A stretch of 34,788 nt of DNA from Microcaldota archaeon (GCA_013153395.1 JAADEL010000007.1:1-34788), one strand, 5' to 3'; counted from the stretch's first letter, positions 1 to 9,693 are shown. A program made the numbers and translations. Notes: generated by a model from the sequence alone, not told the origin.

Positions 1-2
1 AC

Positions 3-266
3 ACCTTTGTGATGATGCAGATTTCTAATGCTCTTATCCATCGCCACCGTGATAAGCCTGGCTGGGAAGGCCTTCTTAACAACAAGGTGCTTTTAATAAC
101 CCTTTTGGGAATTGTGGTGAGTGCCTTTTTGATCAACCTCTTCTTGCCCGAAATCTTTCACACCTCGGGCACATGGCAAGAGGTAATCATAGGTGGTATA
201 ATCGCCCTACTTTTCTTCCTCTATATGGAGATTCTCAAGCACTTTAATAAGAAGGCCTATATCTGA
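3..266 (+). CDS. C-terminal fragment of a P-type cation-transporting ATPase (5' end outside window)
   Basis: Frame is open from the window edge (TFVMMQISNALIHRH...NKVLLITLLGIVVSAFLINLFLPEIF), resembling the C-terminal transmembrane region of P-type cation ATPases. Confidence 0.7.
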   Translation, partial: TFVMMQISNALIHRHRDKPGWEGLLNNKVLLITLLGIVVSAFLINLFLPEIFHTSGTWQEVIIGGIIALLFFLYMEILKHFNKKAYI

Positions 267-976
267 ATAATCTCTATCCCGTATTTATTGGCGAATTCCT
301 TTACTATGCGGCGTTGTTCTCCCGACAGGCCTTTTTTGTCCATTAGAATTGCTTCAGCAGGCTCTAACGAGAGCTTAAGCCCTTCCAGGAGCTTTTCCTC
401 CTTAAAGCCATCTTGATACTTGGCCAGCAAATGGGTATAGGCAACTTCTTTTTCCAGCGAGTATTTGGTGAGCTTGGAAACATAATGAGTTCCTCCTACT
501 CCAAAATAGGTGGGATAGCGATTGGGGTCATCTATGGCTTCAAGCACTGCTTTGGCAACCAGCTTGGCCGCCTTTTCATCCCTCCATTCTTTCTCGGTGC
601 TCCCTAGCTCCACAAACATCACAGGCTTTTCAAAATAAGGTCCGTGGTGATCGGCCTCATAGGTGCGCTCATATCCGGGAATGTTATAGCGCTTGAGGAT
701 GTTAAGCATCATAGAGGGAAAGCTCGGGCAAAGGGCGTTGTCTTTTCCTCCTAGCTCCGCCTTGCCCCAGTTGCCGGGCACATGCACAGTAACGCTAGGG
801 ATGCCTGAAGCAGCCCTATGGGTGCTTAAAACGATGTAATAATCCCATGGGCCTTTGGGTGGGTCAAACTCCACTATCCTCGCATTCACATCCACCATAT
901 CCACGCTCCCATCAATGAACTGGGCAATATTCTTGCTTGCGATGTTTTGAGAAGAATAAACAATCAACGGCTTCAT
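257..976 (-). CDS. dtdA: D-aminoacyl-tRNA deacylase, archaeal DtdA type
   Basis: Family-like segments VLSTHRAASGIPSVTVHVPGNWG, YEADHHGPYF, GVGGTHY; about 239 aa. Confidence 0.9.
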   Translation of the reverse strand: MKPLIVYSSQNIASKNIAQFIDGSVDMVDVNARIVEFDPPKGPWDYYIVLSTHRAASGIPSVTVHVPGNWGKAELGGKDNALCPSFPSMMLNILKRYNIPGYERTYEADHHGPYFEKPVMFVELGSTEKEWRDEKAAKLVAKAVLEAIDDPNRYPTYFGVGGTHYVSKLTKYSLEKEVAYTHLLAKYQDGFKEEKLLEGLKLSLEPAEAILMDKKGLSGEQRRIVKEFANKYGIEIIQI

Positions 977-2844
977 CTTAACCTCCGCCTCTCCATGTTC
1001 ATGGGAGCGCTAGCCGGAACATTCAAACGCTTTCTTATGGTAGAGGCAAACTTCACCGTGGTATCAGCGTCTCCGTGCATCGTAAACACTTTCTTTACCT
1101 TCTTGGAGCGGTAGGCGGGCATCTTGCTGAGCCAGGCTAACAATTGCCCACTATCGCTATGACCCGAGAATCCTTCTATAGTGGTAACTTCCATGTTGAT
1201 GTGGAGCTCTCGGGTTTCATTGTCTTCTTTGATGGGCACACTTTTCATTCCTTGTTGGATCTTGGAGCCTAAGGTTCCTTTGGCTTGATATCCGATAAAG
1301 ATAAGGGTATTACGGGGATCCTCGGCCAAGAGCTTGAGATACTCTACCGAAGGACCTCCAGTAAGCATACCCGAAGGCGCAATAATTACCGAGCCTTCAT
1401 CCGTATTCACAATGCCTGTTTTGTCCTTGTTCTTTACAACCTTGAGATACTCCCAGTTGAAGGGAGATTCGTTGGAGAGGAACTGCTCTCGGATAGTGGA
1501 TTTGAGGTATTCTGGATAGGCGCTGTGGATGGAGCTAGCCTCATACACCATGCCATCAATGTAAACCGGAATATTCCAATCCTTATCGGCCTTCTCATAC
1601 AAGGTAACAATCACCTCTTGGCTTCTACCGACCGCAAAGGCAGGAATGAGCACCTTTCCACCCCTTTCGATAGTCTCCTTGATTTTAGCCACTAACCTCT
1701 CCTCTGATTCCTTGCGGTTGGGCATGCGTTGGGTTCCATAGGTGGATTCAATAAAGATGGTCTCGGCACGGGTGAATTTATTATAAGCAGGATCAAACAA
1801 CCGGGTAGGACCGTATTTTATATCGCCTGAAAACACGATGTTGTGCTTACCTTCGCCGATATGCAGATGCACCACCGAGCTTCCCAGTATATGACCAGCA
1901 TTATAGAGGCTGAGCTTAATATCGCGGGAGATATCTATTACCTCTCCATAATCCACCGTAATAGTGTGGTTGATCATTTTCTTGATATCAGCTTTATCGT
2001 ATATGGAATCTCCCAACGTCTTTTTTGAAATGGAGATAAAGTCATGCTGAAGCAATACGGCGAGGTCCAAAGTGGGCTTGGTCATATAGACCGGTCCTTC
2101 GTAGCCCGCCTTAAAGAGATAAGGAAGGAAGGCAACATGGTCGGTATGGGCATGAGATATAACGATAGCATCAATATCATTCAGGCTGGATATAAGATTG
2201 ATCATAGGATAGGTTTCTTCAGGGGTGCTAGGAGAGGGATGTACCCCCATATCTACGATTACCTTGCTTATGTTGGTTTCTACGAGAAGAGAGCTCCTTC
2301 CTACTTCCCTAAATCCTCCCAACATGGTGGTTGTGATCCACTTTACTTCGTCATCAGCCCTGTCTAGGATTCTCTTTCCCACCTTCTTAAGGAGGGCCTT
2401 TCGGTCTGTTTTTATCTTATAAAGATAGATAGAATCGAAATAAGAGGAAGGAAGCTGAGGCTCCCTTACAAAGATAGGATACCAGCCCGTTTCTTTAAGA
2501 ATGCGTTCTATGAGCTCGGGAGACTTGGCGTAACGAGGGAACTTTACTCGGATAAAGGCCTCGGAGAAATCGGGGGCAAAATCAATCGAAATAAGTTGGG
2601 CGTCCTTGGGAAGAAGCTCTGCAATCCTTTTCTTTACCTCTTTTTCGTTTTCATCCCGTAAGTAGGCAGGATCCTTTCTTATGTATACTCTTTTCTTAAA
2701 CTTGTGGACAAGGTCCTTGATGGCTTCTTGGGGAACCTCTTCTGGGTTTTTTACGTAGATGTAAATCCCAGTGGCTAGTGGCTCTAACCTGTAGTCCTGC
2801 GTTATATATTCCTTTAAATCCTCCTTGAACTCTTTGAGAAACAT
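973..2844 (-). CDS. KH-domain beta-CASP ribonuclease, archaeal CPSF1 (aCPSF1)
   Basis: N-terminal KH-like region plus MBL motif SHAHTDH, GHILGSSVVHL, FSGDIKYG, and beta-CASP features (ESTYG, IPAFAVGRSQE, APSGMLTGG, SGHSD); 623 aa. Confidence 0.93.
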   Translation of the reverse strand: MFLKEFKEDLKEYITQDYRLEPLATGIYIYVKNPEEVPQEAIKDLVHKFKKRVYIRKDPAYLRDENEKEVKKRIAELLPKDAQLISIDFAPDFSEAFIRVKFPRYAKSPELIERILKETGWYPIFVREPQLPSSYFDSIYLYKIKTDRKALLKKVGKRILDRADDEVKWITTTMLGGFREVGRSSLLVETNISKVIVDMGVHPSPSTPEETYPMINLISSLNDIDAIVISHAHTDHVAFLPYLFKAGYEGPVYMTKPTLDLAVLLQHDFISISKKTLGDSIYDKADIKKMINHTITVDYGEVIDISRDIKLSLYNAGHILGSSVVHLHIGEGKHNIVFSGDIKYGPTRLFDPAYNKFTRAETIFIESTYGTQRMPNRKESEERLVAKIKETIERGGKVLIPAFAVGRSQEVIVTLYEKADKDWNIPVYIDGMVYEASSIHSAYPEYLKSTIREQFLSNESPFNWEYLKVVKNKDKTGIVNTDEGSVIIAPSGMLTGGPSVEYLKLLAEDPRNTLIFIGYQAKGTLGSKIQQGMKSVPIKEDNETRELHINMEVTTIEGFSGHSDSGQLLAWLSKMPAYRSKKVKKVFTMHGDADTTVKFASTIRKRLNVPASAPMNMERRRLR

Positions 2845-2897
2845 AAGAAAAACCCTCCACTAAAAGTATAAAAAGAAAAGTTTAAAAAAGAAGGGGA

Positions 2898-3995
2898 TTA
2901 GATGGAGCTTATCAGGTCGTCATCAAATCCCATATCCCTCTTCTTTTCTTCATATTCGCTACCGTACTGGAGGTTCTCGATGCGGGTTCCACCTACAGAG
3001 GCTCCTCTTACACCCGATACGATGGCAACAATCTCTATCTTGCCCTCGTAGTTAGGCATTAGGCGGGCACCCCACTTTACGTTGGCGTCAGGGTCCATCT
3101 GGGAGGTAATCATCTCTCCTGCCTTGATAGCATCTCCGATAGAGAGGTCCTCTCCTGCGGTGATGTGGATCAAAGCACCCTTGGCACCCTCAAAGTCTAC
3201 ATCCAAGAGCCTGTTCTTCATTACCTGCTCTACTGCTACCTTTACTCTCTCATTGCCCTTTCCTTCTCCTACTGCGATAAATCCTACTCCTCCGCCGTGC
3301 AATATAGACTTCACGTCGGCAAAGTCGATGTTAATGAGGGAAGGCTGGGTAATGGTCCAAACAAGACCTCCGATAGCTCTTGCTAGAATCTCATCGGCCA
3401 CTGCAAAGGCATCCTGCATCTTCAAGTTAGGGAATAGCTCCACCAGCCTGTTGTTATCCAGGATGATTACAGAGTCAGCATACTTCTGGAGCTCTCGGAT
3501 AGCGGCATCGGCTTTCTTCTTTCTTGCTCTTTCTAGCTCGAAAGGATAGGTTACCATAGCGATGGTAATAGCTCCCTGCTCCTTAGCCATCTGGGCAATC
3601 ACAGGGGTTGCTCCAGAACCAGTTCCTCCACCCATACCAGCACAGAGGAATACAAGGTGAGCTCCTTCTAAGTATTTCTGAATCTCGTGGCGATCTACCT
3701 CAGCGGCCTTTGCTCCGATGTCAGGATATCCTCCTGCACCCAATCCTCGAGTAATGCTCTTACCAATCAACACTTTCTTTGCTTTCTCGTGGATCTGAAG
3801 CAAGTGCTGCTTATCAGTGTTCACAGCTACCAACTCAGTTCCCTTTACTCCGAACTTTATCAACCTGTTGATGGTGTTGTTTCCTCCACCTCCTACTCCG
3901 ATTGTCACTATCTTGATCTTCTCGTTGCTCATCTCTTCGTCCTCTCTCTTCTCCTCTTCCTTGCTTCCGATGGCGGATCTAATTATGTCCTCCAT
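2898..3995 (-). CDS. ftsZ: Cell division GTPase FtsZ
   Basis: [10 protein letters not shown], tubulin signature [33 protein letters not shown]; short acidic/hydrophobic tail [11 protein letters not shown]. Confidence 0.96.
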   Translation of the reverse strand: MEDIIRSAIGSKEEEKREDEEMSNEKIKIVTIGVGGGGNNTINRLIKFGVKGTELVAVNTDKQHLLQIHEKAKKVLIGKSITRGLGAGGYPDIGAKAAEVDRHEIQKYLEGAHLVFLCAGMGGGTGSGATPVIAQMAKEQGAITIAMVTYPFELERARKKKADAAIRELQKYADSVIILDNNRLVELFPNLKMQDAFAVADEILARAIGGLVWTITQPSLINIDFADVKSILHGGGVGFIAVGEGKGNERVKVAVEQVMKNRLLDVDFEGAKGALIHITAGEDLSIGDAIKAGEMITSQMDPDANVKWGARLMPNYEGKIEIVAIVSGVRGASVGGTRIENLQYGSEYEEKKRDMGFDDDLISSI

Positions 3996-4169
3996 GTTTT
4001 CACCTCACTTGAGTTAGGGAGGCTTTACCTATAAATAAATAATCTCCTTAGGGGAGGAACAGCCAGTCAGGGAAAGGGAGAAGGAGGGAGTTTACAATTT
4101 GGGAAAGAGGTAGTAGAGCTAAATACATTTACTCAATACATTTAAATTACTTTCCTGCCAGTAATAACT

Positions 4170-4367
4170 ATGGTCCGCGTAATAACCATCAGGGATGATG
4201 TCTATAAAAGGTTAAGGGCCCTGAAAAGGACGCTTAACCTGAGTTTTAGTGAGACGCTGGACTTCTTGCTTAACCTCTATGACAGCCGAGGACAGGCCGC
4301 TAAAATCAGGAATCTGAGAGGGAGTATAAAGATAGCGGATAGGCGTAAGCTGAGGGAGGTACTATGA
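4170..4367 (+). CDS. VapB-type antitoxin-like protein
   Basis: 65 aa, ITIRDDVYKRLRALKRTLNLSFSETLDFLL resembles archaeal VapB (DUF217-like); overlaps the downstream PIN ORF by 4 bp. Confidence 0.75.
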   Translation: MVRVITIRDDVYKRLRALKRTLNLSFSETLDFLLNLYDSRGQAAKIRNLRGSIKIADRRKLREVL

Positions 4368-4729
4368 TTTTTCTGGATACGGATATCTTAATAGATTATT
4401 TGGAGAATGTGCCTTCTGCCGTTTCCAAACTCGACATCTATATAGGAAAAGATGAGAAGCTGGTTATCACCGACTTAACGCTCGGAGAGCTTGCCTATAT
4501 TGTGCAAGATCGCAATATATTGGAGGAGATCCTGGAGGCCTTTCCTGTAATCGGGATGGACAGCAAGGCAAGCATGGAGCTTGTCCATATAATGAAGGAG
4601 TTTCAGTTTAGCCAGCCCCCAAAGTTCCGCTATCTCTATAACGCCGCTATCGTGATTGCCAACGACTCCCATCTCATCACCAAAAACAAGCAAGGCTATC
4701 ACAACATCTCGGGATTGCGTTTCCTCTAA
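4364..4729 (+). CDS. PIN-domain (VapC-like) protein, third acidic site apparently lost
   Basis: MIFLDTDILIDYL, LTLGELAY, LITKNKQGYHNISGL are PIN motifs; paired with VapB-like ORF. Confidence 0.78.
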   Translation: MIFLDTDILIDYLENVPSAVSKLDIYIGKDEKLVITDLTLGELAYIVQDRNILEEILEAFPVIGMDSKASMELVHIMKEFQFSQPPKFRYLYNAAIVIANDSHLITKNKQGYHNISGLRFL

Positions 4730-5127
4730 GGGAACTTATGATAGGTAAGGAAGATAAATCGGTCTCCTTGCTTTATCACCAGCTTCTTCTTCATTTTTAC
4801 GGCGAGGTTGAGGGCCTTTTCCCAGTCTCCCCCTAGGGCAACAAGGTATTCGGTCTTTTTCTTCTTGCGTAAGTAGCCTTTGGTCCCTACGCGGAAGTAA
4901 ATGGTGCCCTCATAGAGCGTGGTTCTGGGGATATAGCCTTTGAAGTAAAGCTCCTTGTAGAGGTCATAGTAAGGCTTTTCTTCCTGGGTAAACTCCACCT
5001 TTTCATCCAGGATGCCCAGCTCGGTGGCCAGTGCCCTGTCAAACTTCGATAGTATGAGAGAGTCTTCAGTCTCGTCCCCAATACCTAGCTCAATAAGCTT
5101 GGGGATCTTGGGATAGGATTTGAACAT
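4726..5127 (-). CDS. tRNA-intron endonuclease (EndA)-like protein, probable non-catalytic paralog/structural subunit
   Basis: YDLYKELYFKGYIPRTTLYEGTIYFRV...KTEYLVAL...ALNLAVKMKKKLVIKQGDRFIFLTYHK aligns by eye with the EndA C-terminal domain. Start placed at internal ATG (5127) because a TATA-like CTTATAAAC lies 25 bp upstream; the ORF extends to 5169. Confidence 0.55.
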   Translation of the reverse strand: MFKSYPKIPKLIELGIGDETEDSLILSKFDRALATELGILDEKVEFTQEEKPYYDLYKELYFKGYIPRTTLYEGTIYFRVGTKGYLRKKKKTEYLVALGGDWEKALNLAVKMKKKLVIKQGDRFIFLTYHKFP

Positions 5128-5177
5128 ATTCTCTACTCCCAACATACGTTTATAAGGGTTGATGGACATATATAAGC

Positions 5178-6236
5178 ATGTACTTTAAGGAGGAATGGAC
5201 CCCTTCTTTGAAAGAACTTTACCATCATTATAAAAGACGCCCTATTGCTATAGTTACCCATAAAAATTCTGATGTGGATGCGGTGGTTTCTGCAATGCTG
5301 CTTAAGCATGCCTTTCAGCAGGCCTCTCTTTATATCCCTGATAAGATGAACTATCCTGCCACTAAGCTTCTTCAATCTCTTCAGCATCTTTATGGATTGT
5401 TGTTCCAGTTTAAGACCTTCTCCCAAGCCTCCGAAGAAGATATTATAATAGTGGATACTACAGGCAATCTTACCGTTCCTCCGGAGAAAAGGATTATTGC
5501 TATCTTTGACCACCACGACCCTCGAGCTAAAAAGTACACCGCTCTCTATGAGTTTATAAATCCCGAGGCACCTGCCAACGCTATCCTGGTAAGGGAAGCC
5601 CTTTTCCATCTTTCTATTTCCCAGCCTCGTTGGTTAGATGTGATTACTGCCATTGCTCTTATTTCCGATACCAATAGATTCGATAGGGGTGATTCTCTTA
5701 CTTTTTCCACGATGGGTGATCTGCTCAAGAAGCTGGAGGAACATCAAATCACCTATGGGGAATTAAAAAGGCTGGCCTTTCCTCCTCCCGATGCCACCCA
5801 GCTTGATCGCATTATCTACCTTCTTAAAAATCCTCAAGTGGTAGAGGTGGACAAAGTAGAGAGCTTAGGAGATTCTCTACCTCCTCAAAAGAGCTATCTC
5901 TTTTTAAAACAAGACAATACTCCCTTCGGAGTGGTGGAGAAAATCCCAGCCGATAAAACCCTCTCTCCTGGAGATATCACCAGCAACATCCAAAATCTCC
6001 TGAACCTTCCCTTTATTTTATACTACAAAAAAGAGGAAGAAGGCTTTAGGCTTTCTATCCGAACCCTTCCCCCTTGGAATGCGGTGGAGTTCATGAAAAA
6101 ATACTTGGGTTGTACGGTAAATTGTGGAGGCCATCCTAATGCAGGAGGGGGAACTTTTGACATGGAGGAAAAGGAGTTCTTAGACCTCCTTTATCATGGA
6201 ATAAAGGAAGAGATTAAAAACTCTTCTGAGATATAG
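5178..6236 (+). CDS. DHH/DHHA1 family phosphoesterase
   Basis: IVTHKNSDVDAV, FDHHDP, LISDTNRFDRGDS, GGHPNAGGGTF (DHHA1 motif). Confidence 0.88.
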   Translation: MYFKEEWTPSLKELYHHYKRRPIAIVTHKNSDVDAVVSAMLLKHAFQQASLYIPDKMNYPATKLLQSLQHLYGLLFQFKTFSQASEEDIIIVDTTGNLTVPPEKRIIAIFDHHDPRAKKYTALYEFINPEAPANAILVREALFHLSISQPRWLDVITAIALISDTNRFDRGDSLTFSTMGDLLKKLEEHQITYGELKRLAFPPPDATQLDRIIYLLKNPQVVEVDKVESLGDSLPPQKSYLFLKQDNTPFGVVEKIPADKTLSPGDITSNIQNLLNLPFILYYKKEEEGFRLSIRTLPPWNAVEFMKKYLGCTVNCGGHPNAGGGTFDMEEKEFLDLLYHGIKEEIKNSSEI

Positions 6237-6242
6237 GTTAGT

Positions 6243-6860
6243 ATGAGATTGTTGGTTTTCTCCGACCTTCATGACAACTGGGATTTCCTAGAGGGGCTGA
6301 AGAAAGAGCGGGAAAAGGCTGATTTGGTGGTATGTTTAGGGGATCTCAGCCTCAAGTATGATCCCGAGATTGCTGAGGCCACCCTTCCTTTGGTAGATTT
6401 TTATATTCCTGGTAACATGGACGATAAGAGGACGGAGGAGATTATGCTCCCTCGACATATGCATGCCCGTATCCTTACCTATAAACCTTATAGATTAGTG
6501 GGAATAGGGTATAGTAATCCTACTCCTTTTAACACGCCAGGGGAGCTTTCAGAAGAGGAGCTTCTAGCCCTGGGAAAGAGGCTGGTTTCTGCTGGAGATG
6601 TACTCTTTACCCATGCTCCTCCTTATAACATATTGGACAGGATCACTTCGGGAGCCCATGTGGGAAGCAAAGCTTTGCGAGAGATTGTAGATGAAAGGCC
6701 TCCTCTGCTGCATGTTTTTGGGCATATTCATGAAGAGATAGGGGTAGAAAAACGGGGAAGAAGCGTTTATGTGAACCTTCCGCCGGCGATGGAGGGTGGC
6801 TATGCCTGGATTGAGCTAGGGCCTGAGATCCCTATTGTAGAGTTCGCAAGAATGCCCTAA
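6243..6860 (+). CDS. Calcineurin-like metallophosphoesterase
   Basis: FSDLHDNWD, CLGDLS, PGNMDD, FTHAPP, FGHIHEE motifs. Confidence 0.9.
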   Translation: MRLLVFSDLHDNWDFLEGLKKEREKADLVVCLGDLSLKYDPEIAEATLPLVDFYIPGNMDDKRTEEIMLPRHMHARILTYKPYRLVGIGYSNPTPFNTPGELSEEELLALGKRLVSAGDVLFTHAPPYNILDRITSGAHVGSKALREIVDERPPLLHVFGHIHEEIGVEKRGRSVYVNLPPAMEGGYAWIELGPEIPIVEFARMP

Positions 6861-7815
6861 GTAGTCTTATTGTATCCTCAATATCCTTCTTATGGGCCAT
6901 CTCGTTAAAGGTGTGAATGTAGCGTATAGGCGTGGATATGGCAATAGAAGGAATGCCTGCCTTCATATTAAAGAGGTTGCTGGCCTCAGTGGCAGAGTGC
7001 TCGGTTACCTCTAGCTGGACATCTATCCCTTCTTTGTTGGCAAGATAGAGGAAGCCTTGCACAAACTCCCGACGGGCAACGTTTCCTATTGCTGAGATCT
7101 CCGACACGGTGATGGCAGGTCCCTTTCCTAAGGCAATAGACTCCCTTCCGCCCGGGGCATCATCGGCTCCAGCTACCTCTACGGCGATAAACATACTGGG
7201 GTCGAGCTCCCAGCTAGCGAGCATAGCGCCCTTTCCCTCATGGGATACTTCTTCTTGCACTGAACCCATCAATACCACATTGTCGGGCACATCCTCAGCA
7301 ATCTCCAGCAGCACATAACATCCCAGCCTATCATCTAAGGATTTTCCTTGGATATAGAGGTTGGTTTCGTTGAAGGTGCCTACCACACCGCCTGCATCTC
7401 CGGGGAGAACAAGCTCCTGAAGCTCCTTCTTGGTAAGGCCAGTGTCGATAAAGAGGTCCTTGGTCTTTATCTTTTCTTTTTCCTCGATATCACCTTCTAC
7501 CTGCACTATGCCACCTACCTCCTCTTTTCCAAAGATAACAACGCTCCTACCCAAAAGATATCTTGGGTCATATCCTCCCAATCTCACAAACCTTATATAT
7601 CCGTCTTTGTCTATGTATTTTACCATTATGCCGATTTCGTCCATGTGGGCCGATAGGATAACAGGATTTTCCCCGATGGACTTATAGGCAAGCACATTGC
7701 CATGGCTATCCTGCTTTACGTTTAATCCTTTTTTAGCAAACCCCTTTAACAGAAGCTCCCGAACTTGGTCCTCGTGAGTGGAGGGAGCTATGGCCAATGA
7801 CAAATCCCGTATCAT
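6832..7815 (-). CDS. M42 family aminopeptidase
   Basis: SAHMDEIG, GKSLDDRLGCY, GSVQEEVSHEG, HSATEASNLF; start overlaps upstream aclA stop. Confidence 0.9.
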   Translation of the reverse strand: MIRDLSLAIAPSTHEDQVRELLLKGFAKKGLNVKQDSHGNVLAYKSIGENPVILSAHMDEIGIMVKYIDKDGYIRFVRLGGYDPRYLLGRSVVIFGKEEVGGIVQVEGDIEEKEKIKTKDLFIDTGLTKKELQELVLPGDAGGVVGTFNETNLYIQGKSLDDRLGCYVLLEIAEDVPDNVVLMGSVQEEVSHEGKGAMLASWELDPSMFIAVEVAGADDAPGGRESIALGKGPAITVSEISAIGNVARREFVQGFLYLANKEGIDVQLEVTEHSATEASNLFNMKAGIPSIAISTPIRYIHTFNEMAHKKDIEDTIRLLRAFLRTLQ

Positions 7816-9602
7816 TTTAACACATATATATCATCGTTGGGATGTCTATATAAAGGTTGCTTTAATCTCTTTTGATCCAGGATGTGGCCCACCATGCCGA
7901 TGGAACGTGCTATGGCAAAGAGGCCGTTTACATAGCCTATCTCCACAATCTCTTTGATTTCCTCCTCTGTGAAGCCTGAGTAATAGAGCATATCAAGGAA
8001 GGATGCTCCTATAGCACCATCCACATTTAAGATAAGGTTGTCGGATTTTTTGAGGGTTTCCTCTTCCACAGCCAATGCATACTTGAGATAACGAGGGTCA
8101 GGGATGTTTTCAAACACAAACCTCTTTATGAGCTCCACCCTCTTATCGGGGTTGTGCTTAGACTTTACGCGGTGGCCAATACCGGGGATAAGCTTTCCCT
8201 GTCGCTTCATCTCCTCTACAAACTCTCGGGGCGATAGACCGCGGTCATGGGCATCCTTGAAATACCTTACCGCATCATCTATAGCACCTCCAAAACGAGG
8301 TCCGATAGTAAGGAGGCCAGAGGCAAGGCTTGAGATGATGTCTTTTCCGGCTCTTGCTGCCACAATGGCATTATGGGCTCCTGAAACATGAGGTCCATGA
8401 TCCGCCAATACAATCAAGGCAAGTTCCAAGAAGCGCTGGAAATCCTCGGGAAGGTCCTTCTTAAACCAGAGAAGACCTATCACCCGACCAATGTTGCTTT
8501 TTTCCTCTATGATGCGAGAAAGAGGCACACCATTATAGGTTATCTCTCCCTCTTTTTCCCAAGATATGGAGCTCACGATAGAGGTGGGCCTTCTTACCAG
8601 TCCTTGGGCCTTGGCCTTTGCAAAGTCTAGAGGAGGTTTGTTGTAAGGAACATCTTTAGGCTTTAGTCCGAGCCTTTCAGACTCTTCACGGATGAGGTTC
8701 TCGAGTTCAGAGAAGGTATGGGGAACGAGCACTCCTGCCTCTCGAAGGGCCTCCATCTTGGCAAGGGCCTTTTCCTTCTCGCTTCCTGCCTTGGCGGCCG
8801 CATGCCCAAACTGGACCTGCCAAGGAAAGAGCTCCGCAGAGGCACCTGCCACCCACATTATAAGAGGTTTTTTGATTTTGCCCTCTTTTTTAAGGCGAGC
8901 GATTTCATATTCTTCTTTTCCGCCTATCTCGGAGAGGGCCACAATAAGCTTGATTTCGGGGTTTTGCTCAAAGCGCATTATGTGCTCTAGCATGGTGCTT
9001 CCGGGGAAGACATCTCCTCCTATGGCCACACCCTCATTTACCCCGTCAGAAGCTCGGGCAATCATCCGGAACATCTCGTTCAAAAGCCCTCCGGAGCGGG
9101 TTACCAATCCCACGCTGCCCGGAGCATAGAGGCGGGACTTTATCAAGTTATTGGTATCTCCACCAACTACGCCTGCTCTAAGGGCGCCCACTGTCAAGGC
9201 ACCAAACGTAGCTGGTCCTATTATGGTTTTGTTATGTTTCTTGGCCAGGGCAATGAGCTCCTTCATCTGGCGTTCAGGAATACCCTCGGCCACTATCACA
9301 ACCACTCTCACCGAAGGATGCTCTAAGGCGAGTTTGGTAGGGAGGTAAGCAGACCTAAAAGAAGCAAGGTTGAGCACTACCTCGGGATTATGGGCCTCTA
9401 AAGCCCTTTTCATATCCTTATAAACAGGAATCATGAACTCCTCCGAGCCATAAAAGGCCTTGTGAAGGGTATCGGTGCGATGCACAATACTCACTACGGA
9501 AGGCTCTCTACCTATCAGATAATCATAGTCCAGGATGCGTTGGATGAAGTTGGGCTTGAGGTTTACCACTAGCATGCGGTCTGTTCTTTTAAAGAGCTTC
9601 AT
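7812..9602 (-). CDS. aclA: ATP-citrate lyase, AclA-type subunit (succinyl-CoA-synthetase-like plus citrate-synthase domains)
   Basis: EGIPERQMKELI, SRLYAPGSVGLVTRSGGLLNE, EGVAIGGDVFPGST, VQFGHAAAKAGS (phospho-His motif), ADHGPHVSGAHNAIVAARAGKDIISSLASGLLTIGPRFGGA, GIGHRVKSKHNPDKRV, LDQKRLKQPLYRHPNDDI. Start chosen at MKLFKRTDR, where similarity begins; ORF extends to 9695. Confidence 0.9.
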   Translation of the reverse strand: MKLFKRTDRMLVVNLKPNFIQRILDYDYLIGREPSVVSIVHRTDTLHKAFYGSEEFMIPVYKDMKRALEAHNPEVVLNLASFRSAYLPTKLALEHPSVRVVVIVAEGIPERQMKELIALAKKHNKTIIGPATFGALTVGALRAGVVGGDTNNLIKSRLYAPGSVGLVTRSGGLLNEMFRMIARASDGVNEGVAIGGDVFPGSTMLEHIMRFEQNPEIKLIVALSEIGGKEEYEIARLKKEGKIKKPLIMWVAGASAELFPWQVQFGHAAAKAGSEKEKALAKMEALREAGVLVPHTFSELENLIREESERLGLKPKDVPYNKPPLDFAKAKAQGLVRRPTSIVSSISWEKEGEITYNGVPLSRIIEEKSNIGRVIGLLWFKKDLPEDFQRFLELALIVLADHGPHVSGAHNAIVAARAGKDIISSLASGLLTIGPRFGGAIDDAVRYFKDAHDRGLSPREFVEEMKRQGKLIPGIGHRVKSKHNPDKRVELIKRFVFENIPDPRYLKYALAVEEETLKKSDNLILNVDGAIGASFLDMLYYSGFTEEEIKEIVEIGYVNGLFAIARSIGMVGHILDQKRLKQPLYRHPNDDIYVLK

Positions 9603-9693
9603 GCTTTTGATAGAGGCCAAAGGCTTTATAAAGAAGAAAGCGGGTTTTTTCGTTAATAGTAGAAGTTTTAAACACTTTTGTGGTAAAATATAC

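Noticed and set aside
3082-3549. 155-aa plus-strand ORF antisense to ftsZ
   Set aside because: Complement of a clear FtsZ coding region; no recognisable protein features.
4071-4091. Homopurine run GGGAAAGGGAGAAGGAGGGAG upstream of ftsZ
   Set aside because: Short and in a purine-rich region; no mirror symmetry strong enough to argue for triplex or G-quadruplex function.
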